NCBI GenBank assembly: GCA_002049455.2
Contig: KV918771.1
Span: forward strand, 1-64,000
Source of the DNA: Porphyra umbilicalis
Taxonomy: Eukaryota; Rhodophyta; Bangiophyceae; Bangiales; Bangiaceae
Length of the DNA: 64,000 nt
Reading direction: 5' to 3'
In this document: piece after piece, positions 10,796 to 20,720 of the stretch
Position numbering within the stretch: position 1 is the first letter of the stretch
Layout: each line of letters opens with the position of its first letter
Notes under the pieces: model-generated
Database searches by the model: none
What the model was told of the DNA's origin: nothing
Seen by the model: only the letters and a program-made list of their open reading frames with translations
Position numbers and translations under genes: made by a program

Positions 10796-12249
10796 AAGAA
10801 ACGCGCGCGCGACCAAGTGCATGATGCGACACTTGACCGGACGTTTGGCGGAACGCTGGACGGTCCGAGAGAGACAGACCGGGCGCGAGTGGGCACAACG
10901 TATGGGAGAGAAACAGAAATCGGTAACATCCTCGGCCAAAATGCTGAGCGTGGGTTACCGGGGTGTCTCGGGTCGCTTGACTGTTCTCACTGGCAGTGAT
11001 CCGCTTGCCCGAAGGGGCGCGCGGGTACCTATCAGGGCCGCAATGGGCAGCGGTCCATCGTGATTGAGGCGATCTGTGACGAGGACACCTGGATATACCA
11101 CATTTTTGCGGGGCGTCCCGGGAGCCTGAATGACATTAACGACCTGTACCAATCTCCCTTGTACATGGATGTTATCACTGGCAAATGGCCCCCGCGTGAC
11201 TTTCCGTTTACTGTGAATGGTAATACTCGTACCTTGCTTTATTACCTAGTGGACGGCATCTATCCGCGCTTCGCGTTCTTCGTCGCCCCCTTTCCCAACC
11301 CCCAAACTCGAGAGCAACGGACTTTTAACCGCTTGCAAGAGGCGCTGCACAAGGACGTGGAGCGTCTCTTCGGGATCCTAACGGCCCGTTTTCACATTAT
11401 GCTACACCCGTGCCGTTACTACTCAGTACCGCGCATGGTTGTGACCACGCAGACAGTTGCCATCTTACACAACATGGTTGTGGAGGCACGCCGCGACGGG
11501 TTTGTGTCGCGGTCGCGTTCGTCCTGGTACGGGGGAGGCGGCGATGGGCCGGGGGCCGCCGGACCGGCGGGCAACGCCGGACCGGCGGAGGGGACTGCGG
11601 CGGAGGGTGCGGGCGCCAGTGCTGGAGTGGGCGCTGGCGCGGGCGTGGGCGCGGGCGCCGCCGGTGGCGCCGCTGGAGAGGCGGCCGATTACGGCACGGG
11701 AGGTGTCGCGCCCGGTGCCGGTGCTCCAGGGGCGGCCGTCGCGGGCGGGGACGCCCCCGGTGCCGGTGGTGGAGCAGAGGCCGGCGCCGGGGCGGGCGCA
11801 GGCAGTGACAGAGGTACTGGTGCGGGAGCAGGCGAGGGTGGGTGGGCCGACGGCGCGGGCGATGCCGCGGCTGGAGACGGCGGTGGTGGTACGGGGGCCG
11901 GCGGCGGCGGGCGGGGGACCGGAGCGGCCGCGGGCGCGGCCGGAAGCGGCGGTGCTGGTCCGGGGGCGGGCGGCGGTGAAGGGGCGGACGGCGCGGCAGC
12001 GGACGACGGCGCTGAGGACGGTGGGGCCGACGGGGTTGGTGCCGGAGGGTTGGATGATCTTGAGCATACCCCGGGCGTCCAACCCCCCCATGTCGCAGCT
12101 GCTGCGGTGGCGCCAATAAGCGATTTGTGCGCATCCTGATGGCGACGGGCGACGCCAAGTCCAAGGCAAAGCACCAGGCGCTTCGCGATGACCTGTGCGC
12201 GCATGTTTTTGCGCAGCGAGGCGAGCTGCTGGAGCCGTACATTGATTGA
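10796..12249 (+). pseudogene. PIF/Harbinger DDE transposase, broken
   Basis: The frame from 10796 to 12139 carries the conserved core of PIF/Harbinger (plant-transposon type, DDE_Tnp_4) enzymes: GLPGCLGSLDCSHW near 10950-10993 with the first catalytic Asp, RPGSLNDIN near 11120 with the next acidic residue, YYLVDGIYP near 11250, KDVERLFGIL near 11355 and AILHNMVVE near 11460. A TGA at 10997-10999 sits just after HWQ, where relatives have an uninterrupted chain. The frame then runs into about 600 bases of Gly/Ala low complexity. The family's C-terminal helix (HQALRDDLCAHVF) appears in the next frame, ending TGA at 12247-12249, so a frameshift lies inside the low-complexity tract. The N-terminal part upstream of 10796 is not readable. 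Known role: cut-and-paste transposition, normally with a Myb-like partner protein. I found no terminal repeats. Confidence 0.85.
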
Positions 12250-12436
12250 GCGTTGCTCTTGAGGGTCGTTATTGCGTTTGTTGCATGACATGTTTCTTTC
12301 CGGGCATCACTTTTTTGATGGTGCGATGACGTCTTGCTTTTTCGTGGTTGTGCTTTTGAGTCTTCACAGTTTTACGGTGTGTGCGCGGGTGGGTACATAT
12401 TCAGTGGTATTGTTTTGACGGACGTCCCGGAAACCG

Positions 12437-13290
12437 TTGAGAGTGCGTGTGTTCCCCTGCTCTTTTCTTGATGTACTCGCGCGAGGTCCCAGGCCGCGGC
12501 CACAGTGGCCACCGTCAGGTGGCGGCCGCCGCCGACGTCTGGCTCATGTCGAGGGGCGGCCGCCAAGCTTGTTCTTTCGACATTTCGGGGCGCGGCGGCC
12601 ACGGTTGCCTGTGACGCGTGACCAGCGCGGCCGCCGCGCTTGTCGAGACGGGTGCGGCGGCCGCGCATGCGTTGCGCGGCTGCTGCGTTGGCGTGGCACG
12701 GCAGCCGGCGCCGTTGCTCGTGTTGGCGGCGGCCGCCGCGGTCGTCAAGGATGCAAGGTGGGGGCGGCTGGCGCACGTGTCTTGCGTGTGGGACGCGCGC
12801 GGCGGCCGCCCGTGCGCTGGCGTACCGCGGCAGCCGCCATTGTTGCTGGTGTTGGCGGCGGCCGCCGCGGTCGTCATGGTGGCAAGCTTGGGGCGACTGC
12901 CACCCATGTGTTGGGTGTGGGACGCGCGCCGCGGCCGCGCGTGCGCTACGCGGGTGCCGAGCTTGCGTGGCGCAGCAGCCGCCACTGCTGCTGCTGTTGG
13001 CGGCGGCCGCCGCTGTTGATAGTGTTGGCGGCGGCCACCACTGTCATCATGAATAAGAGGGGGGGGCGTCTGCCGCACGTATCTTGGGCGTGGAACGCGC
13101 GTGGCGGCCGCGCGCACGCTGCGCGTGTGCCGTGCAGGCTGCGTCTTCGTGGCAAGGCGTGGTCGGCGGCCGCCGCGGTCGTCAAGGTTACAAGGTGGGG
13201 GCGGCCGCCGCACGCGTGCTGAGTGCTGGACGGGTGCGGCCGCGGTGACGGCGATGCGCGGCAGTCGCCGCTGTTGCTAATGTGCCGCTG
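12437..13290. repeat. GC-rich tandem repeat array 1 (~130-145 bp unit)
   Basis: Tandem, diverged units recognised by a core GGCGGCGGCCGCCGCGGT followed by CGTCAAGG or CGTCATGG, then a CACGTGTCTTG-like segment and a GCGTGGCGCAGCAGCC-like segment. Cores recur near 12725, 12853 and 13000. The right end (about 13186-13290) matches the right end of array 2 (about 17296-17400). Open frames through it are repeat-derived and not called genes. Confidence 0.8.
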
Positions 13291-14237
13291 CCGCGCCTGC
13301 GTGCACTCTCCGCGGGGCGTGGCAGGGCCGCCGGGGGGATGGGGGGGGAGCGCGGCGCGTCCCCGGGACGACGCGTGGCGTGCCGCCCCCCGCCGGCGGG
13401 GGCGGACCGTGCGCGGCGGCGGGCGACGGCGCGCCGACGCGGCGGCCGCGGGGGGGGGGGGGGGGACGCCCGCCACGTCCCCCGCCGCGCGCGGCGGGCG
13501 GCGCCACGGCGGGGGGCGACGGGCGGGGGGCGGGGGCGCCCGCGGCGGCACCGCCCGGCGCGGCGCGGCGGCGGCGGCCGGTGCGCCCGTCGGCGGCGCG
13601 CCGCGTGTGCCGTGGCCGCGCGTCGGCGCGTCGGCGCGGCGGCGGCCGCGTCGTGGGCGACGCGGGGGGGGGTGGCCGCCGACGCCCCCGCGGGGCGGTG
13701 CACGAACCGCCCGCCCGCCGCGTCGCGGTCGGCACGGCGCGCGTCGTGGGCGACGCGGGGGGGGGCCGCCGACACCCCGCCGGGCGGTGCACGGCGCGCC
13801 GCCGTGTCGTTTGGGTACGGCAGGCAGACAGTCTGGGGGGGTGCCATCCCCACCGCCGCGCGGGGTGGGGCACGTGCGCCCGTCGACGTGGGGGGGTCCG
13901 GAGCGACCGCGCGACGGCCGTGGCGAGTGGCGGCGGGCGGTTTGGCGAGTGGGCGGGCACGAGGCACAGAGGCTGACAAAGGAAATAAAAAAAAAGAAAA
14001 GGAGAAAGCGCAGCCGCCCACAGACTCGACCGTTGCATCGCTATTCACACGGCGCCGCGGCCACGCACACAGCGTCCCACACACACAAGGCACACGATTG
14101 GGGGGTGTGGACGCGGCCTTCGCGGCCCGCCCCGCAGCCCCCCTCCTACCTATCCCGCTTGCATTGCGGCCGGCACCAACCCCGCCGCCACAAGCACCTA
14201 CCACCCCCCCCCCCCCCCCCTCCACACCACCTGCGCC
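13291..14237. other. GC-rich intergenic block
   Basis: Extremely GC-rich to about 13950, then an A-rich patch (AAATAAAAAAAAAG near 13982) and ordinary sequence up to a run of about 17 C at 14206. It lies downstream of the cysteine-rich gene at 14238-15227. No gene is recognised. Confidence 0.5.
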
Positions 14238-15227
14238 TCAGCCGAGCTTGGGCGAGCAGTGCCCCATCCGCGGCCCGTACCGCCCATACCCGTACGTGCG
14301 CCCCCCCCGGCAGTCCACGGCGGTGCAATAAAAGTTGCCACTGACCGACCGCAGGGAGCACCATGACGCCTTGTCGTCCCGCTTCTCCACACACACCTGC
14401 CCCCGCGGGCACAAGCTGTCGCTCGCACAGCGCTTGTACATGACGCCCTCACACTTGTTGACGGCGGGCACGGGCGTCGGGCGCGCCGTCTCGACGGGGC
14501 AGCCGAGGCCCTTGTTGGCGCAGCACCACCGCGTCTTGGCGGGCGTCCACAACTCCTTGGTGTAACAGTTGTACGGCTCGGGCTTGGCCGACGGCGTCGG
14601 CGCGGGCGACGGCGTGCCGCACCTGCCTGCAATCGACGGGTTGCCATTCACGGGCGGCTCGCCGAGACAGTCGAGGCCTTCCGCGCACGGCACGGGCGGC
14701 ACAAACCCACAGTTTCCCCCGACGCAGCACGACTCGCCCGCCTCGGCGCACGCCTTGCCCTCCTCGCGGCAGCAGCGGCCGCGCGCGAACACGTCCAGCC
14801 CGTCCGCGTCGCAATCGACGGGGGACGGCGTGGCCGTCGGGCAGCCGAGGCCCTTGTTGGCGCAGCACCACTTGGTCTTGGCGGCCGTCCACACCTCCTC
14901 CGTCGCGCAGTCGTGGGGATCGGGCTCGTCCGACGGCTCTGGCATGTCGCCGGGCGACGGCGTCAGGAACGGCACGTCGGGGCTACCCGGGCCCTCCGTA
15001 AACGCCGCGCACGTGACGGTGCGGCCGCCGAGGGTGCACACCGCCGTATCGTCGTCGTCGCACAGCGTCGCGTCACAGGCGGCGGTCGGCGCCTCAACCG
15101 ACTCGCAGGTGCCCGTGTCGGGCAGGTCAACGGGCAGGTTGCCGAGTTTGGTGATGACGCACGCCAAGCCGTCGGCGCACGGGACGGGGGGGAAGAGGGC
15201 GCCACTGTTGCACCTGTCCCCACACAC
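14238..15227 (-). CDS. Cysteine-rich repeat protein, probably secreted (5' end incomplete)
   Basis: The 329-residue frame is dense in Cys and contains two copies of a motif of the form C-x-T-E/K-E-x-W-x-x-x-K-x-x-W-C-C-A-N-K-G-L-G-C: EVWTAAKTKWCCANKGLGC near residue 110 and ELWTPAKTRWCCANKGLGC near residue 220. Between and around them are Pro/Ser/Thr spacers and further Cys clusters (CCREEGKACAEAGESCC, PPVPCAEGLDC). Such motifs are known in extracellular proteins of algae and other protists, so disulfide-bonded export is likely. No ATG opens the frame and no signal peptide is visible. A related segment, NCFGEVSPLDAPRCC, ends a different frame just upstream (about 15225-15290), so a one-base shift or an exon junction lies near 15215-15228. 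The true start is not determined. The gene is flanked by repeat arrays on both sides. Confidence 0.7.
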   Translation of the reverse strand: MCGDRCNSGALFPPVPCADGLACVITKLGNLPVDLPDTGTCESVEAPTAACDATLCDDDDTAVCTLGGRTVTCAAFTEGPGSPDVPFLTPSPGDMPEPSDEPDPHDCATEEVWTAAKTKWCCANKGLGCPTATPSPVDCDADGLDVFARGRCCREEGKACAEAGESCCVGGNCGFVPPVPCAEGLDCLGEPPVNGNPSIAGRCGTPSPAPTPSAKPEPYNCYTKELWTPAKTRWCCANKGLGCPVETARPTPVPAVNKCEGVMYKRCASDSLCPRGQVCVEKRDDKASWCSLRSVSGNFYCTAVDCRGGRTYGYGRYGPRMGHCSPKLG

Positions 15228-15310
15228 CCAACGTCCTGCTCCGTGCAGCAGCGGGGGGCGTCCAAAGGGCTCACCTCCCCAAAGCAGTTGAGGGCGCCAC
15301 CGGGGCCGCC

Positions 15311-15672
15311 CTGTGACAGCCCCTGTGACAGCCTGTGACAGTCTGTGACAGCCTGTGACAGCCCCTGTGACAGCCTGTGACAGCCTGTGACAGCCTGTGA
15401 CAGCCCCTGTGACAGCCTGTGACAGCCCCTGTGACAGCCTGTGACGGCCTGTGACAGCCTGTGACAGCCCCTGTGACAGTCTGTGACAGCCTGTGACAGC
15501 CCCTGTGACAGCCTGTGACAGTCTGTGACAGCCTGTGACAGCCCCTGTGACAGCCTGTGACAGCCTGTGACAGCCCCTGTGACAGCCTGTGACAGACCCT
15601 GTGACAGCCTATGACAGCCCTTGTGACAGCCTGTGACAGCCTGTGACAGCCCCTGTGACAGCCTGTGACAGG
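15311..15672. repeat. CCTGTGACAG minisatellite
   Basis: About 30 tandem units of 10 or 12 bases (CCTGTGACAG, or with two extra C), with rare variants CTGTGACGG, CTGTGACAGA and CTATGACAG. It abuts the 5' end of the cysteine-rich gene. Read on the minus strand it stays open as a short CHRLSQ-type peptide repeat, but the 10-bp unit changes frame each time, so coding is doubtful. Confidence 0.95.
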
Positions 15673-16099
15673 GCGCACCGCCCGCCGTCCGCCACGCGCC
15701 CGCGCGGGCACAGCGTAAAGGTGTACAGATGTATGTCTGTCCCGCGGCCACCGGGTGCCGCGCTGCGGCGCTGCCGCCGCGCGGCCGTGCGCGCCTGGCG
15801 TCTGGTGGCATGCCATGGGGGGGCGGGGCTGGATGCAACGCCCCTGACCGCGCGCTCGAGCGGCGGCACGCGGGCGCCCGTGTGGACAGACGGTGGGTGC
15901 GGCGGCCGCGGCGACCAGCGCGTGGACGCTTGGTGCATGCGGGGGGGGTGAGGGCGCTGCTGGCGGTGGCGGCCATCACCACCATGGCGGTTGGGGCGGC
16001 TCTGGCAACCGCTACGGCCTTGCTGCAGTTTTTTTCTCTTTCGGAAAACTATCGGCACCGGCTGAGGAGCATGGAAAGATGCAGACTGATGCTTTTCGG
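15673..16099. other. Intergenic between minisatellite and array 2
   Basis: GC-rich, with one short ordinary-composition piece near 16010-16090. No gene or motif recognised. Confidence 0.45.
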
Positions 16100-17530
16100 C
16101 CAGGCCCGGGGGCGGCTGCCCACAAGTGTTGGGTGTGGGGAAGGTGCAGCGGCCACGCGTGCACACGCGACTGCCGTCCTTGCGTGGCGGGGCGGACGCG
16201 TGTGCGCTGCGCGGCAGCCGTGCTTGCGTGGCGCGGCAGCCGTCTCTGCTGTTGCTGTAGGCGGCGGCCGCCGCTGCAGCGAGGTGGCAAGACGTGGGCG
16301 GCGGCCACCGCGGTCGTCATGGTTGCAAGGTGTGGACAACGGCGGCGGCCGCACGTGCCATGCTGACATGCGACGGCAGCCGCCGCGCTTGCTTTTGTGG
16401 GCGGCGGCCGCCGCGGACCGCATGGTGGCACGTCTCGGGCGGTGGCCGCCGGGCCGTCAAAATTACGAGGTGGGAACAGCGGCGGCGGCCGCACGTGCCG
16501 TGCTAGCGTGCGACGGCAGCCGCCGCTTTTGCTGGTGTTGGGGGCGGCCGTCGCCGTCTGCATGGTGGCACGTCTGGGGCCGCGGCCGCCGCGGTCGTCA
16601 TGGTTGCAAGGTGGGGACAGCGGCGGCGGCCGCACGTGCCGTGCTAGCGTGCGACGGCAGCCGCCGCTTTTGCTGGTGTTGGCGGCGGCCGCCGCCGTCT
16701 GCATGGTGGCGTGTTTGGTGCCGCGGCCGCCACGGTCGTCATGGTTGCAAGGTGGGGAGAGCGGCGGCGGCCGCATGCGCCGTGCTGGCGTGCGACGGCA
16801 GCCGCCGCTTTTGCTGGTGTTGGTGGCGGCCGCCGCCGTCTGCATGGTGGCACGTTTGGGACGGCGGCAGCCGCGGTCGTCAAAATGACAAGGTGGGGAA
16901 AGCGGCGGCGGCCGCATGTGCCGTGCTGGTATGTGACGGCAGCCGCCGCATTTGCTGGTGTTGGCGGCGGTGGCCGTGGTCCTCATGGTGGGAAGCTTGG
17001 GGCGGCGGCCGCCGCGGTCGCCATGTTCTAAGGTGGGAGCAGCGGCGGCAGCCGCACGGGCAGTGATGGCGTGCCGCGGCAGCTGGCACTGCCGCTTCTC
17101 TTGTCGGAGGCCGCCACTGTTGCTTGTGTTGGCGGCGGCCGCCGCAGTCGTCTTGAATACGAGGGGAACGCGGCTGCCGCACGTGTCTTTGGCGTGGAAA
17201 GCACGTGGCGGCCGCGCGTACGCTGCGCGCGGGCTGTGCTGTCTGTGTCATGGTCGGAAGGCGTCGGCGGCGGCCGCCACCGTGGTCAAGGTTACAAGGT
17301 GGGGGCGGCCGCCGCACGCGTGCTGGGTGCTGGACGGGTGCGGCCGCCGTGACAGCGATGTGCGGCAGCCGCGGCTTTTGGTGGTGTTGGCGGCGGCCGC
17401 CGCGGTCTGCATGGTGGCAAGCTCGGGGCGGCCGCCGCACATGTCTTGGGTGGGACGGGTGCGGCAGCTGCGTGTGCGCTGCGCGGCTGCCGTGCTTGCG
17501 TGGCGCGGCAGCCGCCACGCTGAGGGGGGC
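16100..17530. repeat. GC-rich tandem repeat array 2 (~141 bp unit)
   Basis: Same repeat family as 12437-13290 in the same orientation. The segment GCGACGGCAGCCGCCGC recurs at about 16509, 16651 and 16792, giving a period near 141 bases, with older, more diverged units to 17530. Each unit carries GGCGGCCGCC palindromic cores. Translations differ from unit to unit and I call no gene. Confidence 0.85.
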
Positions 17531-17969
17531 TGACGGGGCTGCGTCCTCCTCCGTGGCATGGGTGCCCGACTTAGGTGGCTTGGCGCCTGCATGTGGGGCA
17601 TCGGCACCGGCCAAGACTGCGGCCGAGCGCTACTGACGGCATCTTGCCCACCTGCCGCACAAGAGCTGCGTCCCCCTCGCGGCGGTCTTTCACACTGGCC
17701 TCTTCGCGAGTGTACATCTGATAGGAAAAAAAACCCTGCCCAACGGGGAAAAAAACCCATCTATTGCTATGAGAACACGGCTAGCGCAACTACGACGCCA
17801 ATCGCACTCACGCATAAACAGAACATGCGACACCAACACAGCAACAAAGCGCATACAAAGCATTCCCGTACAAGCATGCACCGCGAACGACAAAGAAATG
17901 ACGTCTCGCAGACCAAGAAAGAAAAAGAACAGAAGAAACAGACGAAGCAATAGGCAGTCAACCAGTGGC
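17531..17969. other. Intergenic, downstream of SANT-like gene
   Basis: Includes an A-rich, low-GC patch (about 17725-17950) just past the 3' end of the minus-strand gene at 17970, suitable for an untranslated trailer. No gene recognised. Confidence 0.45.
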
Positions 17970-20006
17970 TTACGCGCTCTTGTCCGTGTCGCTGTTGCTC
18001 TCGTCCGAAGCACTGGAGTCGGACGAGGAGCGGCCTCCATACCGCGCAAAAGTCTCGATGATGTCGGAATCAAACCCATCGAAGCCGCCGCCGTCAGACA
18101 GTGAGTCGTCAGACGAAGAAGCCGACGGCGGCGGCCTCTTACGGCGCTGCTGCGGGCGCCCAGACGGCGGGGAGGTCCTCGAGGGTCCGGTAGTAGAGGC
18201 GGCGGCAGCCGCCGGTACTGATAAGGCGGCCGCCGCCGCAGAGAGTACCGCAGAAGACGTCGTGGGACCAGCCGCGGCCGACCGTGTCGTCGCTTCCGTC
18301 AGGTTGACGGTCGTGGACAGCGGCGACGCCATGGCGGCCGCGGCGTTTTTCTTCTGAGTAGCCATTGCGCGGCGGCCGCGCAAAGTCAACGCCGCCTGCC
18401 TCGCGGTCGCCGGCGTGCGAGCAGGGGCGGCGGCTGTCGGCGGCGGCCGAGCACGAGTTGCGGCCGCGCCGGATGGTGCCGTCGGCCGCCGTCCGCGCGA
18501 CGCAGCCGCGGAGGCGGCCGATGCGCCCGCGGCGCTCGTCGGCGGTCGTCCTGCCGAGCGACTGGCGGCAGCCGCTGCGGGAGCGGCCGTCCGCACTGAG
18601 GACACAGGCGCGACGGCCGCCGACGGAGCAGCGGCAGCCGCCAACACAACGGAAGCGGGCCTTGTCGATGATGCCGGCACTCTTCCTGCCCCGGGCGTAC
18701 CTGACCCGCCCGCCGATGAAGAGGTGGCGGCCGCTTGTGCCGTCCTTGATGCAGAGGCGGCCGCCGACGATGCATGCTCCGCGCTGTCCGAGCCGGGCGC
18801 CATCAACGGCGGGGATACGCCATCGCCGGCCGCCGGCGGCACGTCTCCGAATGTGCCGCGAGGCGGCCGCTTGGCTGGCACGAAAAAGATGTCGGCGTCT
18901 GTGTCGACAGAGATGACCTTGAGCTTGTCCTCCGTCGCTGCCTCCCCCGACGCCGAGACGTTGTCAATGGGAGACCCACCGGCCGCAGCACCCGCAGGGG
19001 GCGGAGGCATACCGGCACTGCCGTCGGCGGCCGCCCCCGACGCCCCACCGGTGGCGGCCGACACCTGCGTTGACACCTTGATACCCTCTCGCTCCATCAT
19101 CTTCTTCGCCTGGTGTACCCAGTACGCCGCCCCCATCGCCGTCTCCCGCATAAACGGCTGGCTAAAGGCCATCATCATTGTCCGCTGATCGGTGGTGTCA
19201 CCGAGCTTCTCCACAACGCTGGCTACTCGGCCGATGGTGCGGTCATCCGCGACGGCGTCGACGCGGGCACGCCTTGCAGCCTTTTTCCCAATGGAGCGGC
19301 CACCCCACGGCTCTTCATCGCCGTCGTTGACGTCCACGACCGTTTGTCGGCCGCCTTCTTCGTCGCCGGCGGCCGCATTGGCCGCGGCCGCCGTCGCCGG
19401 GTCGCCGTCCGCAGCCTGCTGCTCGGCGGCCTCCCCACCGCCATCCGCGCCGGCGGCGGCCGCCGCCCTTGCCGCTGCTCGCACCTGCTTGTCCGCGGCC
19501 TTCTTCTGCATGGACGCGAAGGAGGCGGCCGCCGACTTGAAGCGGTCCTGGTCCTTAAGCTGCTCCCAATAGTGCGCCTAGGGGCACGACACTTGTTTCT
19601 TGCGCCGCTTGGTTGTCTTTTCCTTGGCGACAACGTCGGTGTGATCGCCGCGGATGCGGCCATAAATGTTCGTGCTGCAGTAGAGCCCCTCGGCACAGTT
19701 GACCAGGTCGGCGTGGGTCGCGATGCCCGTCGGCTTCAATAGGCGCGCCTGCACCATGCAGCTGGAAAACTCCATCACACCGGCCACGGTTTTGGCCCAC
19801 TGCTTCCTCATCGCGTCAAATCCGCGCTGCTCCCTCCCCGCGGCGCCCGGCCCCCCGCGCAGCAGGTCCAGCCAGCCCTCAAGCACCCGCCGCCAAAACT
19901 CCTTCCCGGACTGGTCGGTCCCTTGAATGGGGTTTTTGGCCTCAATCAACCACGCCTTGATGAGTGCATCATTCTCAGCCACGGTCCACGACGGTCCGGG
20001 GCCCAT
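17970..20006 (-). pseudogene. Myb/SANT-like (trihelix) protein with one in-frame TAG
   Basis: One minus-strand frame runs from ATG 20006 to TAA 17970, 679 codons, broken only by TAG at 19578-19580 (codon 143). Residues 6-90 look like the Myb/SANT-like domain found in plant trihelix proteins, NAM-associated proteins and Harbinger ORF1 proteins: SWTVAENDALIKAWL, FWRRVLEGWLDLLRG, KQWAKTVAGVMEFSSCM. A basic TTKRRKKQ patch precedes the stop. After it the frame resumes with YWEQLKDQDRFKSAAASF and then an Ala/Ser/Pro-rich tail with an acidic, serine-rich C terminus. DNA binding in the nucleus is the expected role for the domain. Whether the TAG marks a dead gene, an intron boundary, readthrough or a sequence error cannot be told here. 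The frame is also open upstream of the ATG to 20288. Confidence 0.6.
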
Positions 20007-20720
20007 GACAGCTACTGGGACGGCCCGCAGGAACGTCGACGGCTCGCTGGTGGAAGGGGGGCCGACCGCCGGTTTGGCGCTTGCCGGAGGGCCGACCGAA
20101 GACAGTGGCGCCAGCCCCAGAGTCGCCTCCCGCCTGGCCACCGGCACCGGTGGCAGCGACAGAGCCGGCGGGAGTCCGACTGCCGACGCCGGCAGCAGCG
20201 ACAGACTCGGCGGCCGGCCGATTGCCGGCGGAATTGGCCGCCGGCTGCCGAGCGGACGCACCGACAGAGTGCGACGCAACAGCAGCACTGTTCACGGCGG
20301 CCAGGTAGCGTCCTTGGTCGTACGCCAAGGCCGCCGCTGCTCTTGCCGACGCTTGTGCCGCTTTCTTGATGGCGATGCTTGCGTTTGTTGTCTCTTCTTT
20401 CGCCCTTGCTGCAGTGGCGACCGCCGCGCGGTACTTGGCCGACGCGGTCGCCGACTCGGCCGCCGCTGCAGTGGCGATAGCGGCCGCTTCGGCAGAGGCA
20501 GCAGCCGCCGCAGAGGCGGCGGCGACAGAGGCGCGATGCACGGCGGCCCGGTCCTCGGGGCTCCGGGTCACCACGAACCGCCGCTTGCGGACGGCAGGTT
20601 TCGCCCACTGCTGGCGGGGCGGCCGCTCGACAAAGAGGGAAGGCAAAGGGATGGACGGCGGGACGCCGGCTTCGACAGGGCCACCCGCCACCACCCCGAC
20701 AGCCGCGGCGGATGCGGCCG
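20007..20720 (-). other. Ala-rich open frame between two minus-strand genes
   Basis: A minus-strand frame distinct from both neighbours is open from 21396 down to 19975. Between about 20650 and 20280 it reads as plausible protein: RQQWAKPAVRKRRFVV, then a long Ala-rich helical stretch with SAKYRAAVATAARAKEE. It may be a separate gene, or a part of the 20721-22724 or SANT-like gene displaced by a frameshift. I cannot resolve which. Confidence 0.4.

Noticed and set aside
15311..15672. Array of short repeats resembling CRISPR
   Set aside because: Units are 10-12 bases with no spacers, in a eukaryotic context. It is a plain minisatellite.
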